Assembly: GCA_045613985.1 (NCBI GenBank)
Contig: JAZLCA010000004.1
Location: forward strand, 1 to 58,425
DNA: 58,425 bases
Reading direction: 5' to 3'
Origin: SIG644 sp045613985
GTDB lineage: Bacteria; Bacillota; Clostridia; Oscillospirales; CAG-272
Part shown: piece by piece, positions 44,791-54,600 of the stretch
How the letters are laid out: every line of letters starts with the position of its first letter
Numbering within the stretch: the stretch's first letter is position 1
The notes under the pieces: model-generated
Seen by the model: the letters and a program-made list of their open reading frames with translations, nothing else
Databases searched by the model: none
What the model was told of the DNA's origin: nothing
Position numbers and translations under genes: made by a program

Positions 44791-44957
44791 TCATTCCTTT
44801 CGTGTATTTGCGTACTCCCTCGCGCACAGCAGCCATTTGTGCCACCGCGCCGTCGGGGCCCCCGCCGGGGCTATGTAAGTTTCCTGCAGACGAGCGCATT
44901 CCGCAGAAAAAAACATCAAAAATTACGTTTGTTTCGTTGCTTTTGTTTTTTGAGCCG
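44791..44957 (-). other. 167-bp gap, the longest inside the surface locus
   Basis: No open frame of note. On the minus strand it holds a T-rich start, an imperfect TTTCTGCGG...CTGCAGGAAA repeat, and a short GC-rich stem GCCCC-GGCG-GGGGC (44858-44871), then the ribosome site of the 639-residue subunit gene. The T run precedes rather than follows the stems, so no terminator is called. A promoter was looked for and no convincing pair of boxes was found. Confidence 0.6.
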
Positions 44958-46049
44958 TTATTTGCTGATAAATCCAAGAGCGTCCCAGAAATCGCGCCAC
45001 GATTCCCTCCATCCCTTGCTTTCGGGATCTTCGTCCTCGGACAAAAGGCTCATGAAAATTTCAAGTCCCAAATGACCGCCGATGAGCTGGTTGTTACATT
45101 CGGGGTCATCCCCCTCCAGCCAGATAACGATGGTATATTTGTGGACCTCACCCGGCTCCATACTTTGCTTGATGCCCTCGGCAACCACTTCATCCGAGAG
45201 AAATTCCCGCGGAATGACGCGCCAGCGTGAAAAATGCTCTCCCTCGACCACGACCTCGTACTGTCCGTCGGGATCCTGGCTGAGGTCGTACATGGGCGGA
45301 TGAATGTAGCCGGAATCGGTTACGTCCTTGGGTGGCAACATTTCAGGGCCTCCCAGGGCGCTGCTCTTGGCATAGAACAGGCATTTTCCGTCCTCGAAGA
45401 TCATCACCCAGGTAGCGGCCGACAGGTTTTGACTCTCAGAATTGAGGGCCATCTGCCAACGGTAGTCTACCGTGGATTCACCTTCGTTGCGGATGTAGAA
45501 CGTATAGGCAAAGTAGTCGCTGTTGTGCTGGCCGTCGTAGTTGTCCACGTCCACGTCGATGTGATCGATAGAACGGGCGGGGACGTCCTCGGCGGGTGTA
45601 CACACAAGGTAGGTGGTAGGATTGGCAAAATCCCGCGTTTCGCTCAGGGTAAAGCCCTCGCGGAACATAGCGCTGGACATATTGACGGTAAAGTGTCCTC
45701 TCATCTGGGTGATGACGGACACCGCCAGCAGAGCGAACATCAACACGAGTGCGCCGCCCAAGAGCAGCCAGCCCAGCTTGCCGGTAAACAGCCACAGCCA
45801 AAGCGCGCCTTTCTTCTGCTTGTCAAAATACAGGCCCAGGCTGGAGGCTGTCAGTTCAAATTCTTTTTTGCTTCGGATGCCCGCGGCCCGCATATCCTGT
45901 CGGAGCTTTTTACGCCCCGCCTTGATCTCGTTGACCTGGTCTTGGGTCAGTTCAACACCGCCGCGTCGCTTTTTAAAGAGGCCCGTTTGCTTCTTCTCTG
46001 CCCCCGTGATCTTGGGCTCCTTCGGCTTTTTGGTTTTCTCTTCGGCCAT
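44958..46049 (-). CDS. Membrane protein with extracellular WLEG-motif domain
   Basis: A 363-residue protein. A long charged cytoplasmic part (1-80) with a Lys/Arg-rich region is followed by a membrane segment at about 92-114 and an extracellular domain. There is no T-Y-A-W-F box, so it is probably retained in the membrane. The domain contains YTFYIRNEGESTVDYRW, a strand pair seen in CalY/TasA-like proteins, and the motif IVIWLEGDDPECNNQ (307-321), which it shares with the 348- and 440-residue subunits. It may be the cell-bound base or nucleator for the secreted subunits; inference. GGAG precedes the ATG, 21 bp after the HD-GYP/EAL gene. Confidence 0.8.
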   Translation of the reverse strand: MAEEKTKKPKEPKITGAEKKQTGLFKKRRGGVELTQDQVNEIKAGRKKLRQDMRAAGIRSKKEFELTASSLGLYFDKQKKGALWLWLFTGKLGWLLLGGALVLMFALLAVSVITQMRGHFTVNMSSAMFREGFTLSETRDFANPTTYLVCTPAEDVPARSIDHIDVDVDNYDGQHNSDYFAYTFYIRNEGESTVDYRWQMALNSESQNLSAATWVMIFEDGKCLFYAKSSALGGPEMLPPKDVTDSGYIHPPMYDLSQDPDGQYEVVVEGEHFSRWRVIPREFLSDEVVAEGIKQSMEPGEVHKYTIVIWLEGDDPECNNQLIGGHLGLEIFMSLLSEDEDPESKGWRESWRDFWDALGFISK

Positions 46050-46070
46050 AGCTGTGTCTCCGTTTCAGCG

Positions 46071-47549
46071 TCAGAGCTGTTCCCGCGCCAGTGAATCGAG
46101 AATGAGATTATCCTCGTCCACCAAAGCACCGGTCAGGGTTCCCGCAGAGCAACGAACACCGCAGGCCACCAGCCAGTTGAGAATTTCGGGGGTATCAGCA
46201 CCGCCGCCCAGTACCACGAAGCCCTGCTCGCGTAGTTTGGCGATCACGCCTGCCGTCTCCTGGCTCAGATACAGATCCGCGCCAAGCCGCAGGTGGGTAA
46301 AGCCCATTTCAAGCAACATCTCGGGAGTGAGGGATTCGTCCGGATGATAATCGTCCAAGACAAGCTTAATGCCGTTTCGCAGATATCTGCGGATGATTTC
46401 AAGATTGGTCTTACTGCAGGTACGGATCAAGGCTTCGGGAATGGTCATAAGCAACTTGTTTTTATCGACAGGCTGATGCTCAAACAAAAGATTGAACTTC
46501 TGCAGCTGTGTTCCCGTCAGATAAAAGTCAGGCAGCATATCCAGCACGATGGCATCCAACTCCAGCTTGCAGGTCTCGATACGCAACAGCGCATCGGTCG
46601 CTTCGTAAAGCAGATACCACGAGATCTCCTCGACAAGATCCGTCTTTTTGAACAACTCCCGCAGATCCTGTGCGCCCTCGGTCTCATCCGGTTGGTTGGC
46701 AACACCGCCAAACCACGGAATGGCCTCGTACATACGCACGCTGTCGGATTGATCGCCGGCGGCATCGCATATCATGGGGCGGTAGGAAAGTCCCATAACA
46801 CGGTCGGGGCGCTTGTCGATCAGCGGAATGGTTTTGGGAATGGTTCGTGTGTAGGAAATGTATTTGTTGTAAATGGTCCGGCAGTTTTCACGAGCCGCCT
46901 TGAGCACCTCGATCAATGCGGGGGACCATGCGCTGCCGCTTTGTGCAATCAGCGTTTCATAAGCAATATCAAAGGGGGTTTCGGATTTTGTTTCGGCGGC
47001 CAGACGGTCCAATTCCTTGGCAAGACCGACGATCTGAGCGATCGGACTGATCTCGTTTCCCTTCTTGCCTGCCGGGAAGCCGCTGCCGTCGAATCGTTCC
47101 ATGTGCTGTTCGCACGTCTCACGCACCATCAAAAAAGGCACGTTGCGGGTAGGCAATTCAATCAACTCGCCCTTTCTCTTTTCTTTGGCGCGAACGTTCT
47201 TTTCCTGCAGATTCGCTACAAGCAAGCGTCCATCCGTCGTGTATTTCTCATAGACGGCGCGCTCCTCTTCGGTAAAGTCCTTCTGCAGAATCTGATATTC
47301 GGGCGGGACCAGCGCTTTGCCCAGCTGATGATACATGCCGCATTTGTAGGCAAGATCAGCATACTGACCGCGCATCCGCTCCTCGCCGTCCTTGGTATTG
47401 TAGGCAAAGCGGAGACTGCACGCTTGCACAAACAGAGCCTGCGTGTAGGCGGCAACACGGACCGACTGCTGTCTGAGCAGCGGAGTCAGGCCACGGAACG
47501 CCTCGTCCCAGGATTCGTATTCCTTTCTTTTCCAGTTCTGTTCTTTCAC
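46071..47549 (-). CDS. Degenerate HD-GYP/EAL hybrid protein, probably catalytically inactive
   Basis: A 492-residue cytoplasmic protein joining two cyclic-di-GMP phosphodiesterase folds. Residues 20-200 resemble HD-GYP: MYHQLGKALVP (72-82) stands where HDIGK-x-x-[IV]-P is expected, so the metal-binding Asp is Gln, and MERFDGSGFPAGKKG (150-164) is the GYP motif with Phe for Tyr. Residues about 250-490 resemble EAL: the EAL motif itself is replaced by YRPMICDA, DDFG by DDYHPD (399-404), the lysine of K-I-D by R-L-G-A, and the E of AEGVE by GGGAD (448-452), while the fold-marking ADTPEILNWLVACGV and SAGTLTGALV remain. A receptor or scaffold role is likelier than hydrolysis. The start is GTG behind GAGGAG. 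Confidence 0.82.
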   Translation of the reverse strand: MKEQNWKRKEYESWDEAFRGLTPLLRQQSVRVAAYTQALFVQACSLRFAYNTKDGEERMRGQYADLAYKCGMYHQLGKALVPPEYQILQKDFTEEERAVYEKYTTDGRLLVANLQEKNVRAKEKRKGELIELPTRNVPFLMVRETCEQHMERFDGSGFPAGKKGNEISPIAQIVGLAKELDRLAAETKSETPFDIAYETLIAQSGSAWSPALIEVLKAARENCRTIYNKYISYTRTIPKTIPLIDKRPDRVMGLSYRPMICDAAGDQSDSVRMYEAIPWFGGVANQPDETEGAQDLRELFKKTDLVEEISWYLLYEATDALLRIETCKLELDAIVLDMLPDFYLTGTQLQKFNLLFEHQPVDKNKLLMTIPEALIRTCSKTNLEIIRRYLRNGIKLVLDDYHPDESLTPEMLLEMGFTHLRLGADLYLSQETAGVIAKLREQGFVVLGGGADTPEILNWLVACGVRCSAGTLTGALVDEDNLILDSLAREQL

Positions 47550-47595
47550 GGCATTTTCTCCTCTTTTTACCTCAAATTACTCTTTAATCTCCTTT

Positions 47596-47630
47596 TGCCC
47601 GGCCAAAATTGTTAAAGTTTTGACCGGGCA
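47596..47630 (-). other. Intercistronic stem-loop after the FIVAR protein gene
   Basis: Minus strand TGCCCGGTCAAAA / TTTTGGCCGGGCA, 13 pairs with one wobble, loop of nine bases. It is followed by AAAGGAG rather than a U tract, so it is more likely a 3'-end stabilising or processing element between two genes with different expression needs. Confidence 0.72.
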
Positions 47631-47647
47631 TTCAGAGTTTTATTCAA

Positions 47648-50600
47648 TTATTCATCGTCCTCGGGAGAGTAATCTACCAGAGGAGTCTCGTCGTTTTCCT
47701 TCTTCTTCTTCAAGACGAAGTAGGTGATAACGACAGCGATAGCAGCCAGGTTGATGGCCACGCTCACCCACATCAGGATGGTGTTGACCGTGTGACCCGA
47801 CTTGTTGCAGAAGGGATCGGTAGGATCGGTAGGAACGTTGACGATCTTATCAACGTACTTGATCTCTTCCTCTTCCAGCTCTTCGATTTCCTTCTCGATC
47901 TTCTCGAGATGTGCCTTGAGCTGAGCGACGCAAGCGTCAACAGTTTCCTGATCTGCGCCGTTCGCCATCATATTCTGAGCGGAAGTCAAGGTATTGTGCA
48001 GGTCTCTCCACAAGCCGGAAATCTCCTTATCACCAGCGTGAGCCGTGATAGCATCGATAGCAGCCTGCAGTGCGGTATAGTCAAGCTTTACCAGACCCTC
48101 GATCGCACTCTTCAAGTCAGCAACAGCGGCATTGATTGCAGCCTGATCGTTGCTTGCCTTAGCGTCCTGTGCAGCAGTCAATGCCTTCTGCAGAACGTCC
48201 CAAGAACCGGGCGTGTACTGACCCTTGACCAAGCCCTGTGCAGCCTGCAGCTGAGCATCCAACTCAACCGTGTCAGCGGAAGGAGTTACCTTAACCAGAG
48301 CCTCGATCGCAGTCTGCAGAGCGTACGCTGCAACGTCAACCTGAGACTGAGTCTCGGCGTTACCAACCAGTCCTCTATACTGGTTCAGCAGTTCCTTGAG
48401 CGCTGCCCAAGTCTCAACAGTGTAATCTGCCTCATTGAGCGCGTTCGCAGCAGCGAACTTATCGGTCAGCTGAGTGTATACGATCTCAACGGGCTTAATA
48501 ACAGCCTTCTTAGCCGTGTTGTAAGCGGCAACGAGAGCATCGATCTGAGACTGAGAAGCGGCCTTGCCGTTGATTGCCTCAGCAGCAGCCAGAATGGACT
48601 GGATGGATGCCCAAGCATCTGCGGAATAATCCTTGGAGTTGAGCTTCTTACCATCGGCGATTGCCTCGGTCAGCTTGCTGTAATCCAGTACGGTAACCTT
48701 CTTCAGTGCCTTAACAGCAGAAGCAAGAGCGTTCTTTGCGCTGTCGATCTGATCCTGCGTATCGGCCTTGCCGTTGATTGCTTCAGCAGCACCCAGTGCC
48801 TTCATCAGGCTTGCCCAAGTGTCTGCGGTGTAATCCGTTGCCTTCAATGCCTTTGCAGCATTGATTTCATTCTGAAGAGCGGTATAATTCAGCACGGGAG
48901 CGGTGGGCTTATCGACCAGCGCATTCTTTGCAGCCTTCAACGCGTTGCAAGCGGCATCGATTTCAGCCTGCGTTGCAGCCATATTGTTGATTGCTTCAGC
49001 AGCGCCCAATGCCTTCATCAGGTTAGCCCAGCTGTCTGCGGTATACTTGCTTTCGTTCAGCGCACGAGCCTCCTCGATTGCCTTGCCCAGTTCCTTATAA
49101 TTGGGAACGATAGGAGCGGGAGCGTCAACCAGTGCGGCAACAGCGGCATTCAGTGCCTTTGCAGCTGCATCAATCTCTGCCTGAGAAGCAGCCTTGTTAA
49201 CAAGTGCCTCGGCAGCGCCCAGTACCTTCATCAGATCTGCCCAGCTATCTGCAGTGTAGTCGGTAGAAACCAGACCGTTTGCAGTAGCGATAGCATCATT
49301 CAGAGCATCATACTTCAGTTCGGGAGCAACAGGAGCATCAACCAGAGCTGCAACAGCGGCATTCAGTGCCTCTGCGGCTGCATCAATCTCTGCCTGAGAA
49401 GCGGCCTTGCCGTTGATTGCCTCGGCAGCACCCAGTGCCTTCATCAAATCTGCCCAGCTGTCTGCGGTATAGTCGGTAGCAACCAGACCGTTTGCAGCAG
49501 CGATAGCATCGTTCAGAGCGTCATAATTCAGCTCGGGAGCAACAGGAGCATCAACCAGAGCTGCAACAGCGGCATTCAGTGCCTCGGCAGCCGCATCGAT
49601 CTCTGCCTGAGAAGCGGCCTTGCCGTTGATTGCCTCGGCAGCACCCAGTGCCTTCATCAAATCTGCCCAGCTGTCTGCAGTGTAGTCGGTAGCAACCAGA
49701 CCGTTTGCAGCAGCGATAGCATTGTTCAAATCGGTGTAATTCAGAACAGGCGCCTCAACAATGGTAACCAAAGCCGCCTGTGCCTTAACAAGGGCCTCCA
49801 GAGCCAGATCAACCTGATCCTGCGTACCGGCCTTATCAATCAGTGCATCTGCAGCGCTGATCGCAGCCTGGAATGCGTTCCAAGAGAGCGCGGTATAACC
49901 GTCGCCGGAAACTTTCTTTGCTGCCTGAATAGCAGCCTTCAGAGCCTCATAATCAATGATTGCGGGAACAACAACTTCAGAGGGCTCGACCAGTGCGTCA
50001 ATCGCAGCCTGGATAGCAAGCGCTGCGCTGTCAGCCTGTGCCTTCGTGCAGTTGCCCAGCAACGTCTTGCCTGCTGCGATAGCCGCCTGCAATGCGTTCC
50101 AGGATTCCTCAGTGTAACCGATATTTTCCTTTGCTTCGCCAGCCAAGATCGCCTCGCGCAAAGCGGAAATATCGATCAAAGAATTCATTGCCTTCTCAAT
50201 ATCAGCGTACAGCTTAGCAACCTGAGCAGCCGTACCGTTAGCCTTAACGGCAGCGATCTGTGCCAAGGTAGCCTGCAGGGCATTCCAAGAAGGTGTCGTG
50301 TAGTCGTCAGCATCCAGACCAGCGATAACGTCAGCGATATCAAGCAGATCGGTGATGTCAACCAGTGCCTCGGTTGCCGCCTGCAATTCAGCGATAGCCG
50401 CCAGAATCTGAGCTCTGGTCACGTTGGTTGCAGAAAGCAGTTTCATAGCTTCATTAACTGTCAGCTGCAGCTGAGCCCAAGAAGCAGTTGTGTAGTCGTC
50501 CGAATTCAGTGCATTGGCATCATTGATTGCCGCCTGCAGCGCAGTGAAATCCAGCTTTTCCTTCAGCGCTTCCAGAGCCAGATCCAACTCATATACCATC

Positions 50601-51604
50601 AAGTCAATCTGCTCCTGGCTGGAAGCCTTACCGATCAATCTTCTTGCGCGGCCCATGACTTCCATCAGCTTATCCCAAGAAGCAGTCGTGTAGCCCTCGG
50701 AATCCAGCTGGCTGATGTAAACGAGATAGCTCTTCAAAATTTCATAATTGAAGAAATCCGAAGGCTTCTGCAGACCCATCATAGCATCATACAATTTCTG
50801 ATACATCTGCTCGATAGCCAACTGCGTCTTTGCAGTGCCGACGAAGGCCTCTGCCTCTGCCAAAACAGCAGCGAAAGGCGTCCAAGATTCCAGAATGTAA
50901 TCAAACTCGCTGAGCTTCTTACAAGTATCAATCAGGTTATTCAACTGCGTGTAATCCAGCGGATCCAGCGCAAGGATCGCGTTCTTGAGCGCCAGCGCAG
51001 CAGCGTCAATATCCGTCTGATACAGAGCATTACCCTTCAGCGCGTTGGCAGCTGCCAGCTTGGCTTGCATATTCGCCCAAGTGGTTTCATCGTAGTCAAA
51101 TTCATTCTTACTATTTGCGATGGCAATCTGCTTATCCAATTCAGTGTAGTCAAGATTCAGCTCCATCTTGATGGTAGCGGTGTAAGTAGCAGGCGTGTTG
51201 CCGCTTCCCGAACCGTCGATGGAATACTTGTAGTCGATCGTCAGCGTGCACTCCTTGCCGGCCAACGAAGGATCGTTCTTCAACTGAATGCTAAACAGCA
51301 TCTGGAAGCCCTGCGGCGCACTGGGGGAAGAATGGAAATAGAAGAACTTATTGCCAATCAAATCACCCACCTTAGCAGGAGCGGTAACTTTTACCGTTAC
51401 CTTTTCAACAATACCGTAGGGGTCATCCAAGGTATACGAACCGTCAATACTATAGAGCGTTGCAAATTCAAACGGAATCTGCACGGTCTTGCCCGGCTCG
51501 CCGACCGACTCCGAAGAGCCGGTCGCAGCGAATGCGGGAATTGCAAAGCCAAGCGTCAAAACCAACGCCAGCAATACGCTAATAATTTTTTTAGTTATCT
51601 TCAT
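47648..51604 (-). CDS. Membrane-anchored surface protein with 16 FIVAR-like modules
   Basis: A 1318-residue protein. Signal peptide 1-27 (ending AIPAFA). Residues about 30-150 form a beta-rich domain resembling a cohesin-like or carbohydrate-binding sandwich, unnamed. Sixteen FIVAR-type helical modules of 62-72 residues follow (about 150-1240), each with the pattern L-[DN]-Y-x-x-L-x-x-x-I-x-x-A, Y-T-x-x-[ST]-W-x-x-L and a closing A-x-x-A-L. Modules 8-10 are almost identical, a recent expansion. A short coiled coil (EKIEKEIEELEEE), a cysteine-bearing linker and a membrane helix (about 1276-1297) with KKKK tail anchor it. FIVAR repeats form rods on Gram-positive surfaces. GGGAGGC precedes the ATG, 18 bp after the dockerin gene. 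Confidence 0.88.
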   Translation of the reverse strand: MKITKKIISVLLALVLTLGFAIPAFAATGSSESVGEPGKTVQIPFEFATLYSIDGSYTLDDPYGIVEKVTVKVTAPAKVGDLIGNKFFYFHSSPSAPQGFQMLFSIQLKNDPSLAGKECTLTIDYKYSIDGSGSGNTPATYTATIKMELNLDYTELDKQIAIANSKNEFDYDETTWANMQAKLAAANALKGNALYQTDIDAAALALKNAILALDPLDYTQLNNLIDTCKKLSEFDYILESWTPFAAVLAEAEAFVGTAKTQLAIEQMYQKLYDAMMGLQKPSDFFNYEILKSYLVYISQLDSEGYTTASWDKLMEVMGRARRLIGKASSQEQIDLMVYELDLALEALKEKLDFTALQAAINDANALNSDDYTTASWAQLQLTVNEAMKLLSATNVTRAQILAAIAELQAATEALVDITDLLDIADVIAGLDADDYTTPSWNALQATLAQIAAVKANGTAAQVAKLYADIEKAMNSLIDISALREAILAGEAKENIGYTEESWNALQAAIAAGKTLLGNCTKAQADSAALAIQAAIDALVEPSEVVVPAIIDYEALKAAIQAAKKVSGDGYTALSWNAFQAAISAADALIDKAGTQDQVDLALEALVKAQAALVTIVEAPVLNYTDLNNAIAAANGLVATDYTADSWADLMKALGAAEAINGKAASQAEIDAAAEALNAAVAALVDAPVAPELNYDALNDAIAAANGLVATDYTADSWADLMKALGAAEAINGKAASQAEIDAAAEALNAAVAALVDAPVAPELKYDALNDAIATANGLVSTDYTADSWADLMKVLGAAEALVNKAASQAEIDAAAKALNAAVAALVDAPAPIVPNYKELGKAIEEARALNESKYTADSWANLMKALGAAEAINNMAATQAEIDAACNALKAAKNALVDKPTAPVLNYTALQNEINAAKALKATDYTADTWASLMKALGAAEAINGKADTQDQIDSAKNALASAVKALKKVTVLDYSKLTEAIADGKKLNSKDYSADAWASIQSILAAAEAINGKAASQSQIDALVAAYNTAKKAVIKPVEIVYTQLTDKFAAANALNEADYTVETWAALKELLNQYRGLVGNAETQSQVDVAAYALQTAIEALVKVTPSADTVELDAQLQAAQGLVKGQYTPGSWDVLQKALTAAQDAKASNDQAAINAAVADLKSAIEGLVKLDYTALQAAIDAITAHAGDKEISGLWRDLHNTLTSAQNMMANGADQETVDACVAQLKAHLEKIEKEIEELEEEEIKYVDKIVNVPTDPTDPFCNKSGHTVNTILMWVSVAINLAAIAVVITYFVLKKKKENDETPLVDYSPEDDE
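49106..49744 (-). repeat. Three tandem 213-bp near-identical repeats (FIVAR modules 8-10)
   Basis: Units 49532-49744, 49319-49531 and 49106-49318 are each exactly 213 bp (71 codons). The first two encode almost the same protein sequence, and large blocks are identical in DNA too, for example TCGGTAGCAACCAGACCG at 49473 and 49686. The third has diverged slightly. The near-identity across synonymous positions points to recent duplication or gene conversion, and such units can gain or lose copies by recombination. Confidence 0.88.
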
Positions 51605-51622
51605 AATTTATCACAGCCTCCC

Positions 51623-54600
51623 TTATGCACCCAGCGAGGATTCATAATTATCGAAATACTTGTTCATGATCTTTGCTGCATCGAAGGAATCAATCAGACC
51701 ATTGCGGGATACATCAGCGGCAAGCTTTTGGAGATCCGTCAGCGAAGCGCCAAAATAATATTCCATAGCCTTAGCACTATCGAACGAATCCACATGACCG
51801 TCACCACTCACATCACCCAGAATGACAATAACGTATTCAATGGTTTCCGAGCCAACAGCGCTTGTGATCGTAACCGTTACCTTCGCACCGGTGTAAACCA
51901 AACCACCCTCGTTTTCGATCTCGATGGTCATCGCATCGTAATACAGTGCGTTGAAGTTCAAAATTGCCTTCAACTCATCTGCGGTGATGCCGTCCTTGCC
52001 GGTATCCAGCAGGATCGTCTTATTAGCAGTATCGATTTCTTTGCCCAAAATGTCTGCACTTGCATCGATCGAAGGAGTACCGGTTCCATCAACAAACTCC
52101 GGTGTTTCTACAACAGGCTTCAGCGTCAGCGCCTTGATCGCTGCATCAAGCTTTGCTACCATTGCATCGATCTCGTCCTGATCCTTTGCGTTGTCAACCA
52201 GTGCTATTGCCTCTGCCAGAACATCCTGCAGTGCATTCCAAGAAGCATCGGTGTAACCAATGTTGGTCTTACCGGTTGCCTCAGTGATCTTGTTGTTCAG
52301 TTCGGTGTAATCCAGTTCTTCCTCTGCAACATCCTCGCCAAACAGTTCAATGTAACCATACAGCTTGGTAATGGTAACGTCCAGCGTTACACCGTAACCC
52401 TTAAACAGCTCACGGCTCAGGGTTTTGTCAAGGTTCACTCTGGAGATACCGTAACCATGGCCAGCATCATAGAAGCTACCCAAGGTACGGCTACCGCCGA
52501 CGAAGTCAGTACGGCGCAGAACTCCTGCAACAACTACAGCGTAGTTGCTGAAGAGATTCTCAAGTGCAGTCACATCATCGGCAACCGTTGCGGACAAGCC
52601 CAATCTGGTTGCCAATGCAGCAGCAGTGGTAGAGCCATTCACACGCTTGACCGCGGCAATAACCTGAGCAGTGGTCAGAGCGTTAAACGCATTCTTCAGA
52701 CGAGTGATCTTACCGGTTGCATAGTAGTCCTTGATACCGTTGATCAGTGCCTGACGAGTAGAACCGCTGGTAGCATCTGCAGCGATCATGCTGAAGATGA
52801 CGGCGAATCTGTGATCCTTGGACAGATCAATGGTAATTTCAGCCGATGCGTTCCAATCCAGAATGACGTCCTTGTTGGTTGCGTTTGCACTCTGGTTCAT
52901 ATCCAGGTTGATTTCAACGTCGGTCGTGTCATCCAAAATGCCCAGAATATCAGCCAACTGCTTCTTGTCAGCTTCCGAGCCGGTGATGGTCACGTACAGC
53001 ATTCTCTCCTGATCCTCACCGGAAACGATGCCGGCGGAGAGGTAATCGCCATCTGCAACGTGCTCAAGAGCCACGTTCCAGCCTGCCGTCGTCATAGCGT
53101 AAGAGATAATGGGAGCGTTATTGCGAATTGCATTTTCAAGATTACCAAAATCGGTCAAATCAGCAGCCAGCTTAGTAACCAGAGCGGAAAGATCCTTGGT
53201 GCTGATCATGTTCGAAACTCGATCAGCCAGCGTGCCGATTCTGTTGTCGCCGGTGTAGATGCCGACGAAGTCATTGATAGCAATGTTATAAACCTTGTTG
53301 CCTTCAATGAACAGCTTATTGGTAGTGTAGCCGTTGAACAGCATATCGAATGCCAAATCAATCAGCATCGTCTTTGCGTTGGGAAGACCGTTGATATCAG
53401 CCACCAGCATACCTGCATCCAGCTCGATGGTCAGGTTGCCGTCAGTATCCTTGCGGAAGGCGTAGAATTCGTTGGCAACCACACCGTCAACCTGCGAGTA
53501 ACCGCTCTTAAGGAAGGCAGAAACGTTCGCATTGTACTTACCGCCGGTAATGGTTACATTGCCCGAAACGGTACCGGTGATCTGACCGACCTTGCTTCCG
53601 ATGGAGCTGTCTACGATCGTCAGATTGCCGTTGGAAACGACGTTACCGTTCACGGTAAAGCCGTTGAGGTTGAAGACGGTCGTGTCGCTGAAGACGAGGT
53701 CACCTTCGATATCACTCGTCAGAATAATGACGGACGCGCCTGCAAGAACGTTCAGCTTACTCTGCAGGTTGGTAGTCAGACCCAGCTTATTGGTCACACC
53801 GCTGGCTCTGAGATCAAGGTACAGAGCCTCGAAGTGTTTATTCAGATTCGTCAAGGAAGCTCTCATGGTCACGTTCAGACCATCGTCATATTCCTTGATC
53901 ATCTTGGCAAGGTCGCCAATATCCAGCGTGTCAAAGAGCTTGCTGACGGGGATATTACGGGTCATCATGCCCGAATCCTTATCGTAGGTAATATCCATAT
54001 TCGAGTACTGCTCGCTCATTCTATCGAACAGCGCGCCATACTCGGTCAGGTCTACGTTCATACCGAACAGGTTCATGGTGTTGGTCAGCGTGTTGACCGT
54101 TACACCGTCTGCAAAAATAGGATTGAAGAAATCCTTGATGAAACCGATGGCAATCTTGCCGTCAACCGTATTCAGGTCTTCCAGCGAGATGTTTTCGGTC
54201 ACGAGCAGAGACGCCAGGTAAGCCTCATATGCCTTCTCGGGCAGAGTCAAATCGATGGAGGTCATACCGTCAGCGCAGCCTATATTAACATAGGAAGACA
54301 ACTGTTCATCAAACAGGTTTCTTGCCTGCAGGATCTCTTCGGATGCGCTGCCAAGCGTGATGTAGAAGGGATAGCTTGCGGAGCTTGCCGCAACGTCACC
54401 GAGCTGCAGCGTCGTGCCGATCAGCTTACCGCCGAGTTCGGTCATGGGAGCATCGGAAACAACGTTACCGGAGAGAGTCATGTGGTTGATCTTACCGTTG
54501 GCATCCATTGCGCCGATCAGAGTGTCGGTGCCGAAACCGCTGTTCATGATGGCATCAAAGACGGTCTGCAGCGAGATTTCCAGAGCACCTTCGGCGTTGA

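Noticed and set aside
27910..47630. Calling the stem-loops in the surface locus terminators
   Set aside because: None is followed by a U tract on the coding strand, unlike the many clear terminators elsewhere in the window.
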